64,000 nt of DNA from Polydactylus sextarius (Eukaryota; Chordata; Actinopteri; Polynemidae), in contig CM028927.1 in the NCBI GenBank assembly GCA_016801845.1, forward strand, positions 8,456,501 through 8,520,500, given 5' to 3'. The notes under the pieces are model-generated. The model saw only the letters and a list, made by a program, of their open reading frames with translations, was not told the DNA's origin and did not search any database. Both the position numbers and the translations under genes were made by a program. Below, piece after piece: positions 36,706 through 50,800 of the stretch (the stretch's first letter is position 1; each line of letters opens with the position of its first letter).

Positions 36706-39700
36706 CTGGTGCCATTGGCAGCACAACAGATGGAAGAGTTCAAGTAAAGAGCACCATCTAGTGACTGCATAAAATACACGTAATGTGTTACACTTTACAT
36801 AGACTTAATGACTTATCACTTTATAAATTAAACCCAAAGTGGCTGTAGAGCCTAGTACAATGCAGTGGGACTGTGTCCTGAAATAACCTGGTGGATAAAT
36901 CACCCCAAAGCCAATTTGGGCCCAAAGTAGTCTCGCTCTCTATCCTCAGTCACTCCTTCTCTGTCTTCCTCTGCACTCTCCTGCAGTATAAGATAACAGT
37001 AGAAAACCAAAGCTAGGTGAAACCTCTGCTCCTCTTTTTTAGTAGATGATAGATCAAGGTCCTATAATCTTTCTGGATGAAGGGTTCATTGCTTGATCTG
37101 AAAAATGCATGTAAGATTATCTTGTGAGATTCTGGTTTGTATTTCATACTAATGAGTAGAAGTTTATTTGAGAAAGTAATTTAACCTCTAAAGTTAGACA
37201 TACAGAGTTGATAAACACAGTGTGTTGTCAGTGAACTAATAAACTGTTAGACATACACAACATTGATGTGGAATGTGTGTCTGGGCCTAGTACTGCTCTA
37301 CAACTCATTCAATTATAGCTCTATTCACATTTGAACTGACTTAACTGTTGGGCCAATGATTTCATTAGCTGGGTGTCCTTTGTGCTTGATGTTCATTTCG
37401 TCTGTTCATGCAATAAATCATAGTGAATGGAGGTCACATTGTGGGACCAGGCTTCTTTAATTTAATGGAGATGGATTCTGGCTCACACTCTCCCTTAGCT
37501 TATTAGCTCCCCATAGAGTGAAGACACAATGACCTTCAGCCATAAGGACTGAACATGGTTATAAATTAGTGATTCTGATAGGGAAGGTTAAGCCTCTTTT
37601 ACAACCTTGGTCACAAAATGAGTGAATAGTCTATTATTACATAGAGCAGTCAGATCCCACTCACTCATTGCACCGTGTGTGTCTAAACTGATGGGTGGGA
37701 GCATCCGTCAGAGATGCATCATTATGCCCACAGTGCTGGTTAATATTTTACAAGTCTGCAGTCTGTTTTGGAAGTGGGTTGTATACGTGAGGGGTTTCGA
37801 CTGAGGCACACGGGGAAACTGAAAATGACAGCAGCAAAGAAAAGGTTCTGGGAAAACATTCACATTTGATCATTTTTGGTCAAAAGGATAAGGGACGACG
37901 TTTAAAAACAAACAAAAAAAACCCCATCCATTCTGTTTGAAATGTGGTCAATCTTTTCACCCAAAAAAGGGAAGATGTGCACTGTGAGTATATACTCACA
38001 GTGGGTTAACAGTCAGAAGTAGGACAGTTGATGCTCCCTTTTGATTCTGGGCCAGAGATCACCACTGTGCATGTGAGACATATGTTCTACATACAGTGTT
38101 GAGGAATAAACATCACTTAAAGCCTTCGAAATTGAGTTCAGCTTTTCAGCATTGCTTTAAATATTTTTAACATTCCTGACTAAGCAACAATCAAGGTCAA
38201 AATTGATGAAACAACACCATAAGGTTTTGATTTGACATTCAAAACTCATCAGAAATGTTTAGCTGTTGTTTCATCAGATTAGATTGACAGCGAATGGGCA
38301 AATAAAACAAATAACCCCAAAACTGCTATCGACACTAACTGTAGTTAGTGAAATTCTAATTGGACACATATATTAGACATCATGCGTTTCTATCTGGGCC
38401 CACCACATCTCAATCGTCAGCTCCAATAGAAAGTGACTGAAATAACCAAGATTTAGCCTAAAATCTTACCAAAATATTTTGTGTTCATGTAGCACGCCAT
38501 CACTCATCACTGGAGGCAGACAAAATATGCTTTCAGGGACTTTGATTTAGTCATTTATTCGGGAGAAGACTGAATAATAGAAAAACAGAGCACTTGTGGC
38601 AAGGACAGTGCGGTTGTGTCTGAGAGTGTAATTTGACACATTATAAACAAGTCATAAAACTTTAAATTTGAAGTAGCTACATTACTCACTATCACACTAC
38701 AAACACTGCTACACACTCTACTATAAAGCTCAGTCAAACTGGGCTTCTAGTGAATTAGCAATAAACATTTTAAAGTCTGTATTATTTTTTTTTCCCACAT
38801 ACATATTAAAGTGTCATTTGATAAATTCGGCTAATTTGCATCTCCGTTTTATGGCAGTGTTTGTCTGTTTTTCACCAAGGATATTTTCCAGTTTTCACGG
38901 CAGATCTAAATAATGAAATTAATTATAGCTGAATTCCATTTAGTTTAGATTCTGGCACTGGGCATTGAGCCAATGTAACACCTGTGTATCACTGTGTGTG
39001 TTTGTGTGTGTGTGTTTGAAGGCAGTGGGAAAAAAAGCTTATCTTTGCTTACTTCAGCTTAAACCTAACATAAATACATAAGCAGCATGACATAAGATTA
39101 TTATTATTGTTATTGTAAGGTAAGAATTATGTTGTTGTTGGGATAATTGTGCTGAGCTGCGCAATGTGCATGCTAATGTATGGGACTAAAAGTCTGATCT
39201 TAGTATTCTCTTCAGCATTTCCAAACCAAGGCTGAATACATGCGTATGCTTGTCTTTTTTTATAGCTTGTATATTGGAAGGCTATACCAAGGTTGCAGGA
39301 CAAAGCGCCGTCCTCTCTCTGCAGCTGAAATAGACCCGAAGAAACAGAACATATCATCAGCATTACAGAGTGAGGGAGGAGAAAGACAAGCAGAGGGAGA
39401 GTCAGAGAAGAGGAGGCTGGTGAGGGGGGCGGTTGTCTATGTGCCAATCAGCCCACTCAGCAGTCAGTCCTCGCCAGCCAGGGGGCCCAATGGGAGTGTC
39501 TAAATGATACACACACACACATAGACACACATAGACACACACATACACAAACACACAGCCACCTCCTCACTTTTCTCCAATCTCTCATCCACAGCACCAG
39601 ACTCCCCCGGCCTGTCCCTCCGTCGTCCAGGCAACACATCACATTCAGTCCAGCGAGCATCTAACTTGTTTGTTTCACATCAGATTCACAATGGGAGCGA

Positions 39701-42700
39701 ATAGGGTGGCAAGAAAGAAAGAAAGGGATGGAGGGCGCAAGAGAGAGACGGAGAAAAATAGAGAGGAAAGGGCAGAAAAGGGTAAGAGAGAAAACAGAGG
39801 TGAGGAGGGTGGCGTGTGAATGAAGCTCTTCACCAGAACCAGCCAGAGTTCGGAGTGTCAGGCAGAACGCCAGGCCAGCTCCTTTGAAACAGGATGTGTT
39901 TAGAAATTAGCACAACTGTCAGATTTCTTTGATTGGTTCCTTCTCAGATGAATGTGACAGCTGCTGATGCTTTCGTCCAGGGAGGTTTCATGATGAAGAA
40001 CTGTTTCTCACTCTTGCTCTTTTACTTCTGGGACATCATTTGGATAGCAAACACCCAGAGGATTAGTGGACTGGAAGAGTGAGTTGTTCATACATCTGCC
40101 TCATTTGTAGGCTAACAGTGGAATATTTGTCATTAGTAAGTCGGACAGATAATCATTAAAGAGAATTATCACACAGCCGTCAAAGATAAGTGCATGTCAG
40201 TAGTTCAGATAATGATAGTATTAGTACTTTGTTTTCAAAAGATCGTGTCTGGTCTTATCTGACAGTCATTACTTCAGTTCATGGTATTTACATCACAAAT
40301 AGGTTTAGCTGTGAAAAGCAAAACAAGGAAGGGAAGTCAGTCAGTAATACAAATGGATTGTGCTGGCAAGGTCAAACCAATCAGCAGTTAAGTGTAGTGA
40401 AAGAGAGATTTTCAATCACAGGGTAAACACAAAAACACAAACGCAATTGCTGCCATTCCAGCTGTGCAGCACAAGCAACACACTCTCACACACAGGTAAA
40501 CAGAAACATAACCCACATCAGACACTATCAATCCAGCCATTTGAATCAAAGCCATGTAGCCTGGGGACCCACTGATGGGGCCCCTGTTGAGCTCAGGGGG
40601 CCACCTTGTCTCTCCCTGTTTGCTCCTGATAACACTGCTGGAATTGTTCCTCAGCCGCTTCTCACATTAATCAAAAGCCTGAGGACAATACAATTGCTCA
40701 GATCTGGTCTGCACAGCGGTGCTCCAATGGCCGCTGGCCTCGTAAAAAACATCCTCACCCCTCCGCTGGCAAATAATGTATATCATCAGCAGCTGCAGCA
40801 CCAAAGCCCTCCTCCCAAATGAGCAACTGGAAACTGCCGATGCATGACTGAAGATTTTTTTATTACACCTTCTTTCCCTCTCAGGTTGCAAGAGCAATCG
40901 CACTGCAACTTCTTAGATTTAGACTTTAGAAGTTCCTGATGAGTTCAAGACTTTTCTGTCTTAAAAAGTTGGAAGTTGCTCTTAGGTAAATGTTTTCATG
41001 TAGGTGGTGATAAACTAGGAATGATAATGGGGTGGAAAAGTGCATCTTATTGTAAATTAAAAGCAAAACCTTGCTTTCACCCTAGATCTCTCGTAACCTG
41101 AGCACATTAAATTCACATTTCACTGATATATTACAATCATTATCTATTTCAGTGGAAAGGCAGGCTGTGTTGAAAACACATTATCCCAGGCAGTCAGATA
41201 ATGTAGTAATACATCACATTAGTCCTTGTTTTCTTAACCCATTTAAAGCTCTGTCCCTTAAGGAACACCCTCATAATTGGTCTTACATCATTTGTGAGTG
41301 GATCTGACAGCATGTCAACATTAACACGTTTCTCATCGCATCTGCTGTGATGTCCCTCACAGAATGTACATCGCAACCTTTTCTAAAAACAAAACAACGG
41401 GTACTCTACGCTCAGAAATACTTCTTTCATGTCCGTCCTATAGGGGACCTCTTTACCCTTTAAAGTTTTGTGTGAATTCAGAAGGAAAAAAAACGGAATG
41501 ACAGCGTACCAGTGGGAGCTGGAAGCTGAAAGTGAACACCTGTCACTGTCAGCAGTCTCAGCAGCTCACGCCACCGACTGGCTGATTCACAGAAGGTCAC
41601 CTTGTGTCTGTGGGACCTGAGCAGGGGGACTGGCAGCTGATAACTCAGCACTGGACTATACTCCCACTGAGGATACAGAGGTGGACACTTTTCATAACTG
41701 GCCCCTATCTGCTGTCAACTGGAGATTCATTTCTCATCTTTTGAGGCATGTATCACTCCGTCCTCTATTTCTCCTCCTCTGTCCTGTCTTTCCCCCTCTG
41801 TACCTCTCAGATTTGCTACCTCAGGAGCTGTGGTCTGCTTCTTTTTTGTTTTTGCACTTTACTCTCTCTGGCTGAAACTCTTTTTAGACATAGGAGACTG
41901 TTTTCTTTCTCTCTCTCACCTTCTCTACACCTTCTCTTCTCTCAGGTTTTTAATTAAGTTTGCCTTTTTCACTCCAACACACTGCTACTTTGTTTTGATC
42001 CCAACCATTTCTTCTGCCCCCTCTATTTGGTGCCTGCCTCTGCATGATAACTTTCTATTTGTCTGTTTTTACATGTCTTAAGCTCTTTTAACTCCACTTA
42101 TAGAAATGTTGATGTTACTTTGAGTTTCTATCCTTTGTCTTTTTATCTGCCTGTGTGCCCCTGACCGCTTTACACACACACACACCCTTTGGACACACAT
42201 ACACAGAAACAACCTGCACACCATGAATCGTCCAGCTGGAACAGCAGCACTCATGGGAGCTGACAGGGAGAGAAACCACAGTCACCCAAACCAACACAGC
42301 AGATGAGAAGGAGCCTTTTTACTCTAATGCTTTTCCTTCCTGTTGATGCTATTCTGTTGTGAATATGACATCCAAAACACAAACTTTGATTTTTATTTGC
42401 TTTGCATAAATTGCCTCAGCCTGGGGAACTAAGTTCAAGTCTATTTATTTTCTCCGTGAAAAGACACGCTCAGAAAAATAGCAGCATGATTTTTAATCCA
42501 CTGCTCATAACTAAAACAGCATAGAATCGATTTCACCCCAGGTGTCATCACGTTGATGAAATGCTGGATTTCACTACGAGCACAAGCAAAATACCCTGAA
42601 CTACAGACAAGCAGCCCAGGGAGGCTTTGTTATGGATGGTTAGTGAGACCACAGGGACCGAAGCCCTGACATTGGCAAACAGTTTGGCAACTGACAAGAA

Positions 42701-44070
42701 AAAAATGGCAGGTGTGACAGCAGATGAGAAAAATGAGGAACAGGTGTGTAGTGGGCGAGGAAGCTCCAGTAATTGGAAATGGAAAACAGGTGAGTAGGTG
42801 GATCTGGAACCAGGAATAAAGTCCGGGGACATCTGGTGGGCGGGTGGAGTATGACAGGAGGCTGGCAAACAGAGCTGGGACGGAAATCGTGATAGGCTCA
42901 GCATATGTTGGCATTTGCATTATCAAAGTCATGCTCCAGCAGCTTGCAACAGGGCTTCCGGGGGAATCACAACATCTCTGGCTCCCTGTTCCTGCGACAC
43001 AGCTCAGTGAGTTTACAAGAAAGTTGTGATCTCAATCTGTCCATCAAATAAATGAACCTTCCAAGGTCATTTCGCACTATGAGGAAAAATGCATGCAGAT
43101 GTGCACATAAAAACATATATTGGCATAGATAAAAGACAATTGATTATTTATTTTTGCATGTCAGTGTTAAAACGCCAACACATGATAACACAACCGAACC
43201 TGTGCATGTCATACATTCCAACATTGTACATATTTATTTTCTTCCTATTGATTAAGTTATTGCTCTGAAAACTCACATCAAAGTGCATCAAAGGCTTTCA
43301 GAGCTGACAAATGAAGGCATTCATCCTCATATGACCTACCTGCCTGTGAAACATAGTGTATAATTCTCATCAGGATACTATAGAATCTGTTTCCATAATG
43401 TTTTTTTTTTCATCTTTTCTATCCAGAGTGCGTTGGGAGATCTATACTATACAACTGAAAGAGGCACTTATTGTAATGCTGGAAATGGTTCTTTTCTGTG
43501 CTGACTCTGCAGAGGGCGAAAATATCTCTTATTCCTTCTTTCTCTAGAAATTGCTTATTTCATTTCAGAGTGACTGGGAGTGCATCTTTGCGTGTGTTGG
43601 GAATTATTCGTCTGCGTTCTCTCTGTGACAAAAGGCTTGAGCAGAGAAACCTTCACGAAAATAGGAAGAATAAAAAACAAACAGTTCATGAGAAGTGGGA
43701 ATCGAACTGTCACTTTTTTGAGCATTAAATATTGACACATCACCTCACCACAGGCATATTATTGCTTCCCCTCCCCAATGAAAATCAAGTTTTACACCTC
43801 TGTCAATTCTATAGCTGAATATTTCCTCTTTGGAACTGAAACTCGAGGAACCAGTCTAACCAACTTGTGGTGGGAAGCTTTCCATATGGTTTTTGCTATT
43901 GTAAATCTGTGCTAGAAGAGAGAGAAAACTCTGTGTAACTATTTATCAGTATTTTCCAAGCTAAGTAATGAACATAGCTAAGTCATCCAACATTCTACAG
44001 TTTGGTCTTCTTCCTCTTCTTCAGGTTTCAGGTTTAGCTATATATGCTTGAATTACTAATACCATTGTAG

Positions 44071-44088
44071 TTAGGGTTAGGGTTAGGG
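44071..44088. repeat. Short interstitial telomere-like repeat (TTAGGG)3
   Basis: Three exact TTAGGG units occur in intergenic DNA. Arrays this short are common and probably arise during double-strand break repair or by chance. Confidence 0.9.
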
Positions 44089-44459
44089 GAGCAGTAGCTG
44101 TCAAAACAGAAGTTATAGTTAAGGTTTGAGCAAAGATAAAGAACACAAAGTGATTTTTCTCATGGAAATTTTTTTTCAAATTTGTCATTCTGAGCAACAA
44201 AGACGAGTTTGGGGCATTTAATCATCGCTTTGCGAGGGACTGTTTAGATGTCTTAGTGTTTCATCCTCAACTTCTGTGACCTCTATGAACATCAAACAAT
44301 ACCAAACATTTTTCTGAACTTTTTCACTGAACACTTTGGGCAAAGTTTATGTTTCGATTGACCGATGCATCACTGTCACTCGCCTTGACTGAAACTCGGT
44401 GAAAAGTGGCAGCTGTCTCTGCAGTGCTGCCTTGCTCAATTTTAATAAATCAGCCCCCG

Positions 44460-44745
44460 TCAGTCTGTTCCCGTCTCTTCCTCTCTCTCTATTCTTTGAC
44501 TCTCCAGCTTCATCTCTTTCATTTCTTATCTAAGGCTGCTGTCTTCCTTCCTCCTTGCCGCTCTCTATCTCTATTTTGCCATTCTTTTTCCTTCCTTTTA
44601 CTTTCTCCTCTCTGCAAGTCTGTCTTTATCTCTCCCAGCTGCCAATCTCCTCTTCCCTCTTCTACCATCTCCAACTCCTCCGCTTTAATACTTAGCTTCC
44701 TCTTTCACTCTCTCTCTCCTCTCTGGTCTCTCTTTAGAGCCTCTT
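44460..44745. repeat. Pyrimidine-biased low-complexity tract
   Basis: About 285 bases on the plus strand are dominated by C and T, with CTCTCT and TTCCTCC words throughout. The long open frame through it is an artefact of this composition, as purine-starting stop codons are rare. Such tracts can adopt triplex structures. Confidence 0.7.
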
Positions 44746-45799
44746 ATCATTGCTAAGCTGCTCAAAAAGAGCCTCCCTCTGTCATCTCCCCTGTGAGTGC
44801 TGGTATATTATATAGGTTCCCTGGATGGAGTCAGACACCGTGGGCTGCACTATTTGCAAAGTGATGTCAGAGTTATGGTATAATTAATGGTGAAAGACCT
44901 CTCACATACTCTCTCTTTCCTTCTCTTCAGCATGTTTTCTCTTCTCTTATTACCTATAGCCATCCCACGCCTTGTCATGGGCTTTAAAACACAAATACAT
45001 TATGACCTTGTGATGGATCTGCACTCATTGGCATTGACCAAAGAATTGATTAAGCAGTCATATAAACTCCATCTAATCTTTGTCTTTAACTACATTTAAT
45101 GTGCTGCTATTGACTTTGAGCATCCAACCGTTTTATAATTTATTCAATTGTATACGTCTGTATACTTAAGAATGAATAATTTCACATAAATAATTGTTGA
45201 TTACACTGGAAATGCAGTGAAACTGATCCTTTGACATGTGATATAACTAATATTTTTCTCATATTATGACTTGCTGCCTAATATCTTCTTACTCAGAACA
45301 CAACACTGACTATATTTCACAACATGTCATCATCAAACAAAATGTCAGCCTGGTGGCGTGACATTCAGCCTGGGATGTCTGCCATGTCATGTGGTACACA
45401 CATATCCAATATAACACAAGTGACAAGACACCTGTGACAAGAGAGCTTTGCTCTTGTGTCCCTCCCACTCCTCAACCTCCCTGCAGCGTCTGTCTGCATC
45501 CCCCTCACTGGGAGCTGAATAAATTCCTTCACTGATATTGTTGCTGTAGCATTTCCATACTTACTAGGGTGTTTGGGTGGTGGTGGTGGGGTAGTTCTCT
45601 CTCCCTCAATCTGTAACCGGTGATTAGAGACACAAAGTGCACTGGTGTGGAAAAATATGCGACACAGCAAATCCTTGTTAAGACCCAGCAATCTGTTAGA
45701 TCTCAGTGTCCTGCTTGTTTCTTTTGCATGTAACACGCAGATGTGTCATTTAACCAATTAAAAGCCCTAAAAGTTGGGCTCCTGTTTGTATAGGGCTTG

Positions 45800-45820
45800 T
45801 TTTTTTTTTTTTTTTTTTTT
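45800..45820. repeat. Poly(T) run of 21 bases
   Basis: A T homopolymer in intergenic DNA. On the minus strand it would be a poly(A) tail-like run, but no element body was recognised on that side. Confidence 0.85.
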
Positions 45821-47730
45821 GGTTAGTTAGATAAAAAAAGATTGATGCCTCTGTATCAGAAGCTGGTGCCTGAAGGTGATTAAGATGTTAAATCTCATTT
45901 GTAAAATCTAAGACGACAGATATTACTCTCATGTCTGTGTGGTATTAGAAACTAAAGCCTGTGGGTGAATTGTTCAGGTTGGCATAGAAACTTAAAAAAG
46001 GTAGCTTAACAAGAAACCAGGAGATAGTCCAGCCCATAATCCCTAAATCACAGTTTTTTACACGCAAACAAATAAAATATAACACATTAACAATGAGCCT
46101 TACAGGTGCCAGTAGAATTTTTTTTTTGTAACAAAATGAGGCTAGCTGTTTCCCTTGTTTCTATGCTGCAGTGTAGTGTCATAATGGAAGTGAGAGTGGC
46201 ATCAATCTTTTCATCTAACTCTTGAGAATAAAATATTGACAAGCATCATTTCATATAATATTCAAACCAAAATCCAACCACTGAAATTCTTTGTAAAGCT
46301 ACTGTAATATTCAAGAAAAAATGTAAGCAGAATAAAAACAACCCTCTAGAGTGATTAATTATGCAGAAGCAATGAACATATGAACACAGACACCAATTAT
46401 AATGTGCTTATAATGTGGTATTTCTCTTTAAGTCTATTTCAGGATCATGTCAAAGGACATATAAGGTGGTATGTCACAAAAGTTTTTGTCAGTGCTCAGG
46501 GGCTGTATAATGGTAAATAAATAACATTGCCTCTGAGACATCTGCACCAACACGGGGTAAACACAGTCAGCCAATATCGGCTCACACAGCATTCAGCACA
46601 CAGCCTCCTTTCAATCCCTCTGGTAAACAGTCGGGGTAGGGGGAGATTGAAAACAGCAAGCATCCACACCTCGATTTACATTCCAATCAAGTGACACCCC
46701 TGTAAGAAAATGGCTTCATTTTCTCTACCCTACAACAAACACTTACACACATATACACACATGATATTATAGATTCACACCAGCAAAACAAGCACACCTG
46801 ATGCGCACAAACACACACACTTCTCACCCCTCTGTCCTTCCTTCTATCTTTCATATACATATAATGATTTTTGACTAAGTCCCAGTTGCTGGAGTGACAA
46901 CGCACAGTGAGCGGTCACAGCTGACAACAAGAGAGACTGAACTGCATCTCTGTCCTCTTCTACACCCACTCTACACTTCATCCCTGCTCTTGTGATTGAG
47001 ATGTAAACCCAAGCTACAGGAAAACAAAGACTATCTCGTGTGACTCTCCTAACCTCTTCATCTATGCTTTTCGCTTCCAACTTGGGGGGAAGATAAGAAA
47101 ACATTTAAATGGGCTGAGACAGCCAGTGCGTGTCCTCCCAACCCCACCTACCCACCCCCAGCACCTGCCTACCTCACCCTGAGGTATATCACTGTTGACC
47201 TTGTCAGAAGCAATTGCTTCACAATGAAGTTTGCTCCTTGTGAAAGTCAGAAGTGCTGCTTCATTTGATGCAAGACAAGGCTCATTAAAAACCTATTTGG
47301 CTTGCCATGTGTTTGTGGTTCCTAAAGAATAATAATCTGCGATGGGGCTAACTTTTCTTTAAATGTCACAGTCTGATATAATGGAGTTGTTCTCTGAGGG
47401 CTGAAACTATATACTTGAGAAGACATGACCTAAAACAAATATTGAATTTAGACACTGAGCACACCCCATTATAAATAATCCATAGTTTTATCATTACAAA
47501 TACAAGAGAGGCAACATTTTTCTATGAAGTATTTTATTGCCTTAAAACTATGAGAAAGGACAATATATTGATTCTGAAAACCACACTGAAAATGACAGCG
47601 ATGAGGCACAAGCTTGATGTAAAGTGAGGAGCGGGGTCAGCAGGTCCACGGTTTGTTAGGATCCATCTGTGCTGGGAGCTCGGGCAATCAGCGGTGATCA
47701 GGCAGACAGACAGGTAGAGAGGCAGACAGG

Positions 47731-47809
47731 CAGCTCCACTGGCTGCAACACAAGACACGAGCGGGGAGGGGAGGCAGGACCCATGTCCTGTGTTGCAGCC
47801 CTTGGCCCA
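47731..47809 (-). ncRNA. mir187: microRNA precursor mir-187
   Basis: The minus strand holds a hairpin whose 3' arm (47,760 to 47,739) begins TCGTGTCTTGTGTTGCAGCC, which is vertebrate miR-187-3p as I recall it; the last bases are AG, as in fish, against GG in human. The 5' arm (47,800 to 47,779) begins GGCTGCAACACAGGACATGG and resembles miR-187-5p. The arms pair over about 20 bases with two G-U wobbles; the terminal loop lies in a short C-rich segment between them. The seed (CGUGUCU) is intact. In human, MIR187 lies on 18q12.2 near C18orf21 and in opposite orientation to it; the C18orf21 homologue follows here on the plus strand about 7 kb away. No host protein gene is visible, so the transcript is probably an independent non-coding RNA. 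Confidence 0.95.
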
Positions 47810-50800
47810 GCCATCGGGTCACCTTCAGCTCAGGCCGGCAAACAGCTGATCCACTGTGAAGAGAATCACAACAGGGAGGAAGGAAATGGGGAGAAGGGAG
47901 GAGAGAGATAAAGTCAATTACAATAGATTCTGTGTGAGAAACAAAGGGAGCAGACTGGAGAAAATAAGAGGAAGACAGTGACAGAGAGTGGTGGGACCAG
48001 AGAACAAGCAGGGAGAAAAATGACTGAGAAGGGTAATAGAATGAAGGAAAATACTAATGCAGAGAATGAGAGTGAGAGGGAGAGCGCCAAAAGGGTGATG
48101 CACCTCCACACACACATGACATTCATCACCTGGCCAATGAAAATAGCCTTTTTCACCTTGCGAAGAGGGGGTTGGCTTTCTCAGCTACATCTCATACACA
48201 CCCTGCTCCACATCCAGAGAAAAACACTCCGCTGGCCCAAATTGCCTGACTAGAAGGTTAATGACTACTTGTGCCACGAGTCCACAAAAAAAGATCTGTC
48301 TGCAATGTCCTTACATGGATGCCCTGTGGCAGCATTGGAGCATGTCATCTGGAATAAATGTAATAATTATCATAGCTCTGCATTGCACATTGATAAGAAA
48401 AAAGATTTGTTGTGACTATTTGTTCATACAAAATTTTGAAATGTGTGCAAGTGAACTGGTGTTTACATTGTCTGTTAGTCTCATGGGGAAGCAGTTTGTC
48501 ATCAGGTAGAGGCAGAGGGCATGCAATCAATTCCCAAACCGCCCCCAAGCTTCTATTATTCCCTCTCTCGTTTTCTACTTGTCTCTCTTGGGGAGTCTGC
48601 AATGTAACGGGCATTAAAAGGTCATTGCTGAGTGAACTCTAAGCTGTGTATATCACGAAATAAAGGTCTGAAAATGTCATGCTTTCGCAGACATGTTCTC
48701 ATATCTGCAGAAGTAACATCAACAGGCAAAACAACAAAAAATAATCAACAGCCCTTTTTTCCCTGTGACATATAGCCACAATTTCTAGTGTGGTATATCC
48801 CTGTCAGATTCCTTTTCTCCAATCTCTGTTCAAAGATTCTTGCATCAGCCTCCCTGGTTAAACCAGATTTCTTCTTTCGTGATGCAGCGCTGTTAGGCAA
48901 TTACACGAGTATACTTCTCTCGCCTAGTTCCTTGTATGAAAATGGCTTCAACCTAGATTCAAGACTACAGGGATATGAACTCAGAGGACGGATGAAAGAA
49001 GCTGAAGGACGAAAGCAAGCAAAAAAAGAAAGCAGAGGAGTGCCAGGGGCAAAATTCAATTCACTTAACCTTTGTTACTATTCTGAATTAAAAAGCTGGT
49101 AAATGAGAGCAGATTTTTTTTTGGGTGGCGGTGGGGTTAAAAAAAAGTAGGAAACAGTTGAGACTTGAGAAACAGCTTCTAGGTTAGAGTAAGTCTTTCG
49201 AAGCATCAATGGTGGATGGACCTGCACAGATATTTTATCATGGGGAAGAGAAAAAGGCTGCCAACAGTTGGGAATGATCCTTTTCAAGAATGCTGCCAGA
49301 AAGAGCTGATCTCCTACATGAAGCATTATCAAGCACTGGCTGCTTTTAGAATATAAATCACAGTGCATCGCTGCATTCATATCGGACATTTGACAAAAAC
49401 ATTGTCTAATAATGGATGACATACTATTGGAAACTGCTCAAGGCAACGTGGATGTGGTAAGAAAGAGGCCACCTAGATTTTACATTTAATCATTTACGTG
49501 AATTGCCTTCCATTACCACAGCAACAATGGGTTTTGACAGAGCTGAAGATGAAAATGCCGCAGACGCTGCTTGCAATTAATGGATCTTGTAATTGAAGTA
49601 TTGATGTTGAATAATAAGTCTCACTAATTCTTCATTATCAGGACAATGATCACACAGAATGTAATGGATACGTGCCGTGCATCCCTTTACCAAAACCTTA
49701 TCATTTGAAAAGAATCTTCCCTATTCAAAGACTTGCACAATGGACAGCTTAACAATTGTGCATTGTGCCAGCTGTAACAGTGGAGTGGCTCCTCTTATTG
49801 GTGTGTGATATGGAAGCAGGATTTCAGTCTGCGGGTAAATCACTGGGAGAGGATCCGGTAGTAGGATTTTTACATTCCTGAGAAAAGAGTCAGAAGAAGC
49901 AAAAGAAAATCAGCAAACCAGATCCCCGTATTTACATAATGACTCTGTCCTTATCTCACCTGACGGTAGTTTATGTTCATTAGTAACATTGTTGCTGTAA
50001 CTTGTTTATAATGAGACAGTCTTCAGAAGCAAGGCCTAAGTGAACAAACACAGATGTCAAATCACCCATGCCAATTAATCAGGCTTTTCATTATCACATC
50101 AGGTAAAAGGAATCACTGAATCCATCCATAATGTAACAGCGATGACACTATAAATTTCCACACACACAGTCATGCATTCATTTGCATGCTTTTGTGTACA
50201 TTTATATGAAATATGTCTGTATTCATGATTGCCGATTACTTCTGCGACAATAAATTAGCCGTCTGCGACTTGACTTAAGTGGGAACAAACAAAAAGTTTT
50301 GTCTGCAAGCCATTTTGGGTGTGTGCCCATTCATTTTAAACAGGGCCGCAAGGAGCTAACAAATAAATAAATATTTCTGCACTACACCACAAAGCATTTT
50401 TTTTTTTTTTACTTTTCACTGGTCTCAGACTTAACCCTTAATTTTGAAGCTTTGTCACCCAACTGACAACTTTTAACAATGACCTTAAGTCAAGAGTGGA
50501 GTATTTATTTATTTTTTTTTTCATCTACTCCAAACGAATTTGCAAGGACACTTACTAATTTTCACTTTACCATTAAAATCATGCATCAAACCCTTTCAAT
50601 GGACTCTTAAGGGTACGACTTTGCACTCTAGCGCACTGATTTTATTGTGAAACACCTATAATGAAAGAAGACTTTCTCACTATTCCTCTTCTTGTTATTC
50701 TCCAGGGATACACAAGCTTTTGCAGAGACCTCCACTCTGTCCTTTTTCCCTGGTGTCTTGTGAATGAGGCACTGTTCTCTTGGGTTCTGGATGCCGGGAT

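Larger units (their letters stand above)
34850..47700. other. Gene-poor intergenic stretch
   Basis: I recognise no protein or RNA gene with confidence. A 158-codon open frame at 35,860-36,336 (minus) is Arg/Lys-rich, has no domain I know and overlaps pyrimidine-rich DNA, so it is probably chance. A possible terminal exon at 36,512-36,705 (minus) is listed separately. The stretch contains purine-rich tracts (about 39.36-39.43 and 39.71-39.80 kb), pyrimidine-rich tracts (about 41.74-41.95 and 44.46-44.75 kb), a short telomere-like repeat and a long poly-T run. Confidence 0.5.

Noticed and set aside
44071..44088. Chromosome fusion scar suggested by TTAGGG repeats
   Set aside because: Only three units are present, with no degenerate flanking array or inverted partner. 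This is within chance or repair-insertion expectation.
44406..44756. 116-codon Leu/Ser/Pro-rich open frame
   Set aside because: It lies in a C/T-biased tract where stop codons are rare, so the length means little. The apparent membrane segments are a composition effect.
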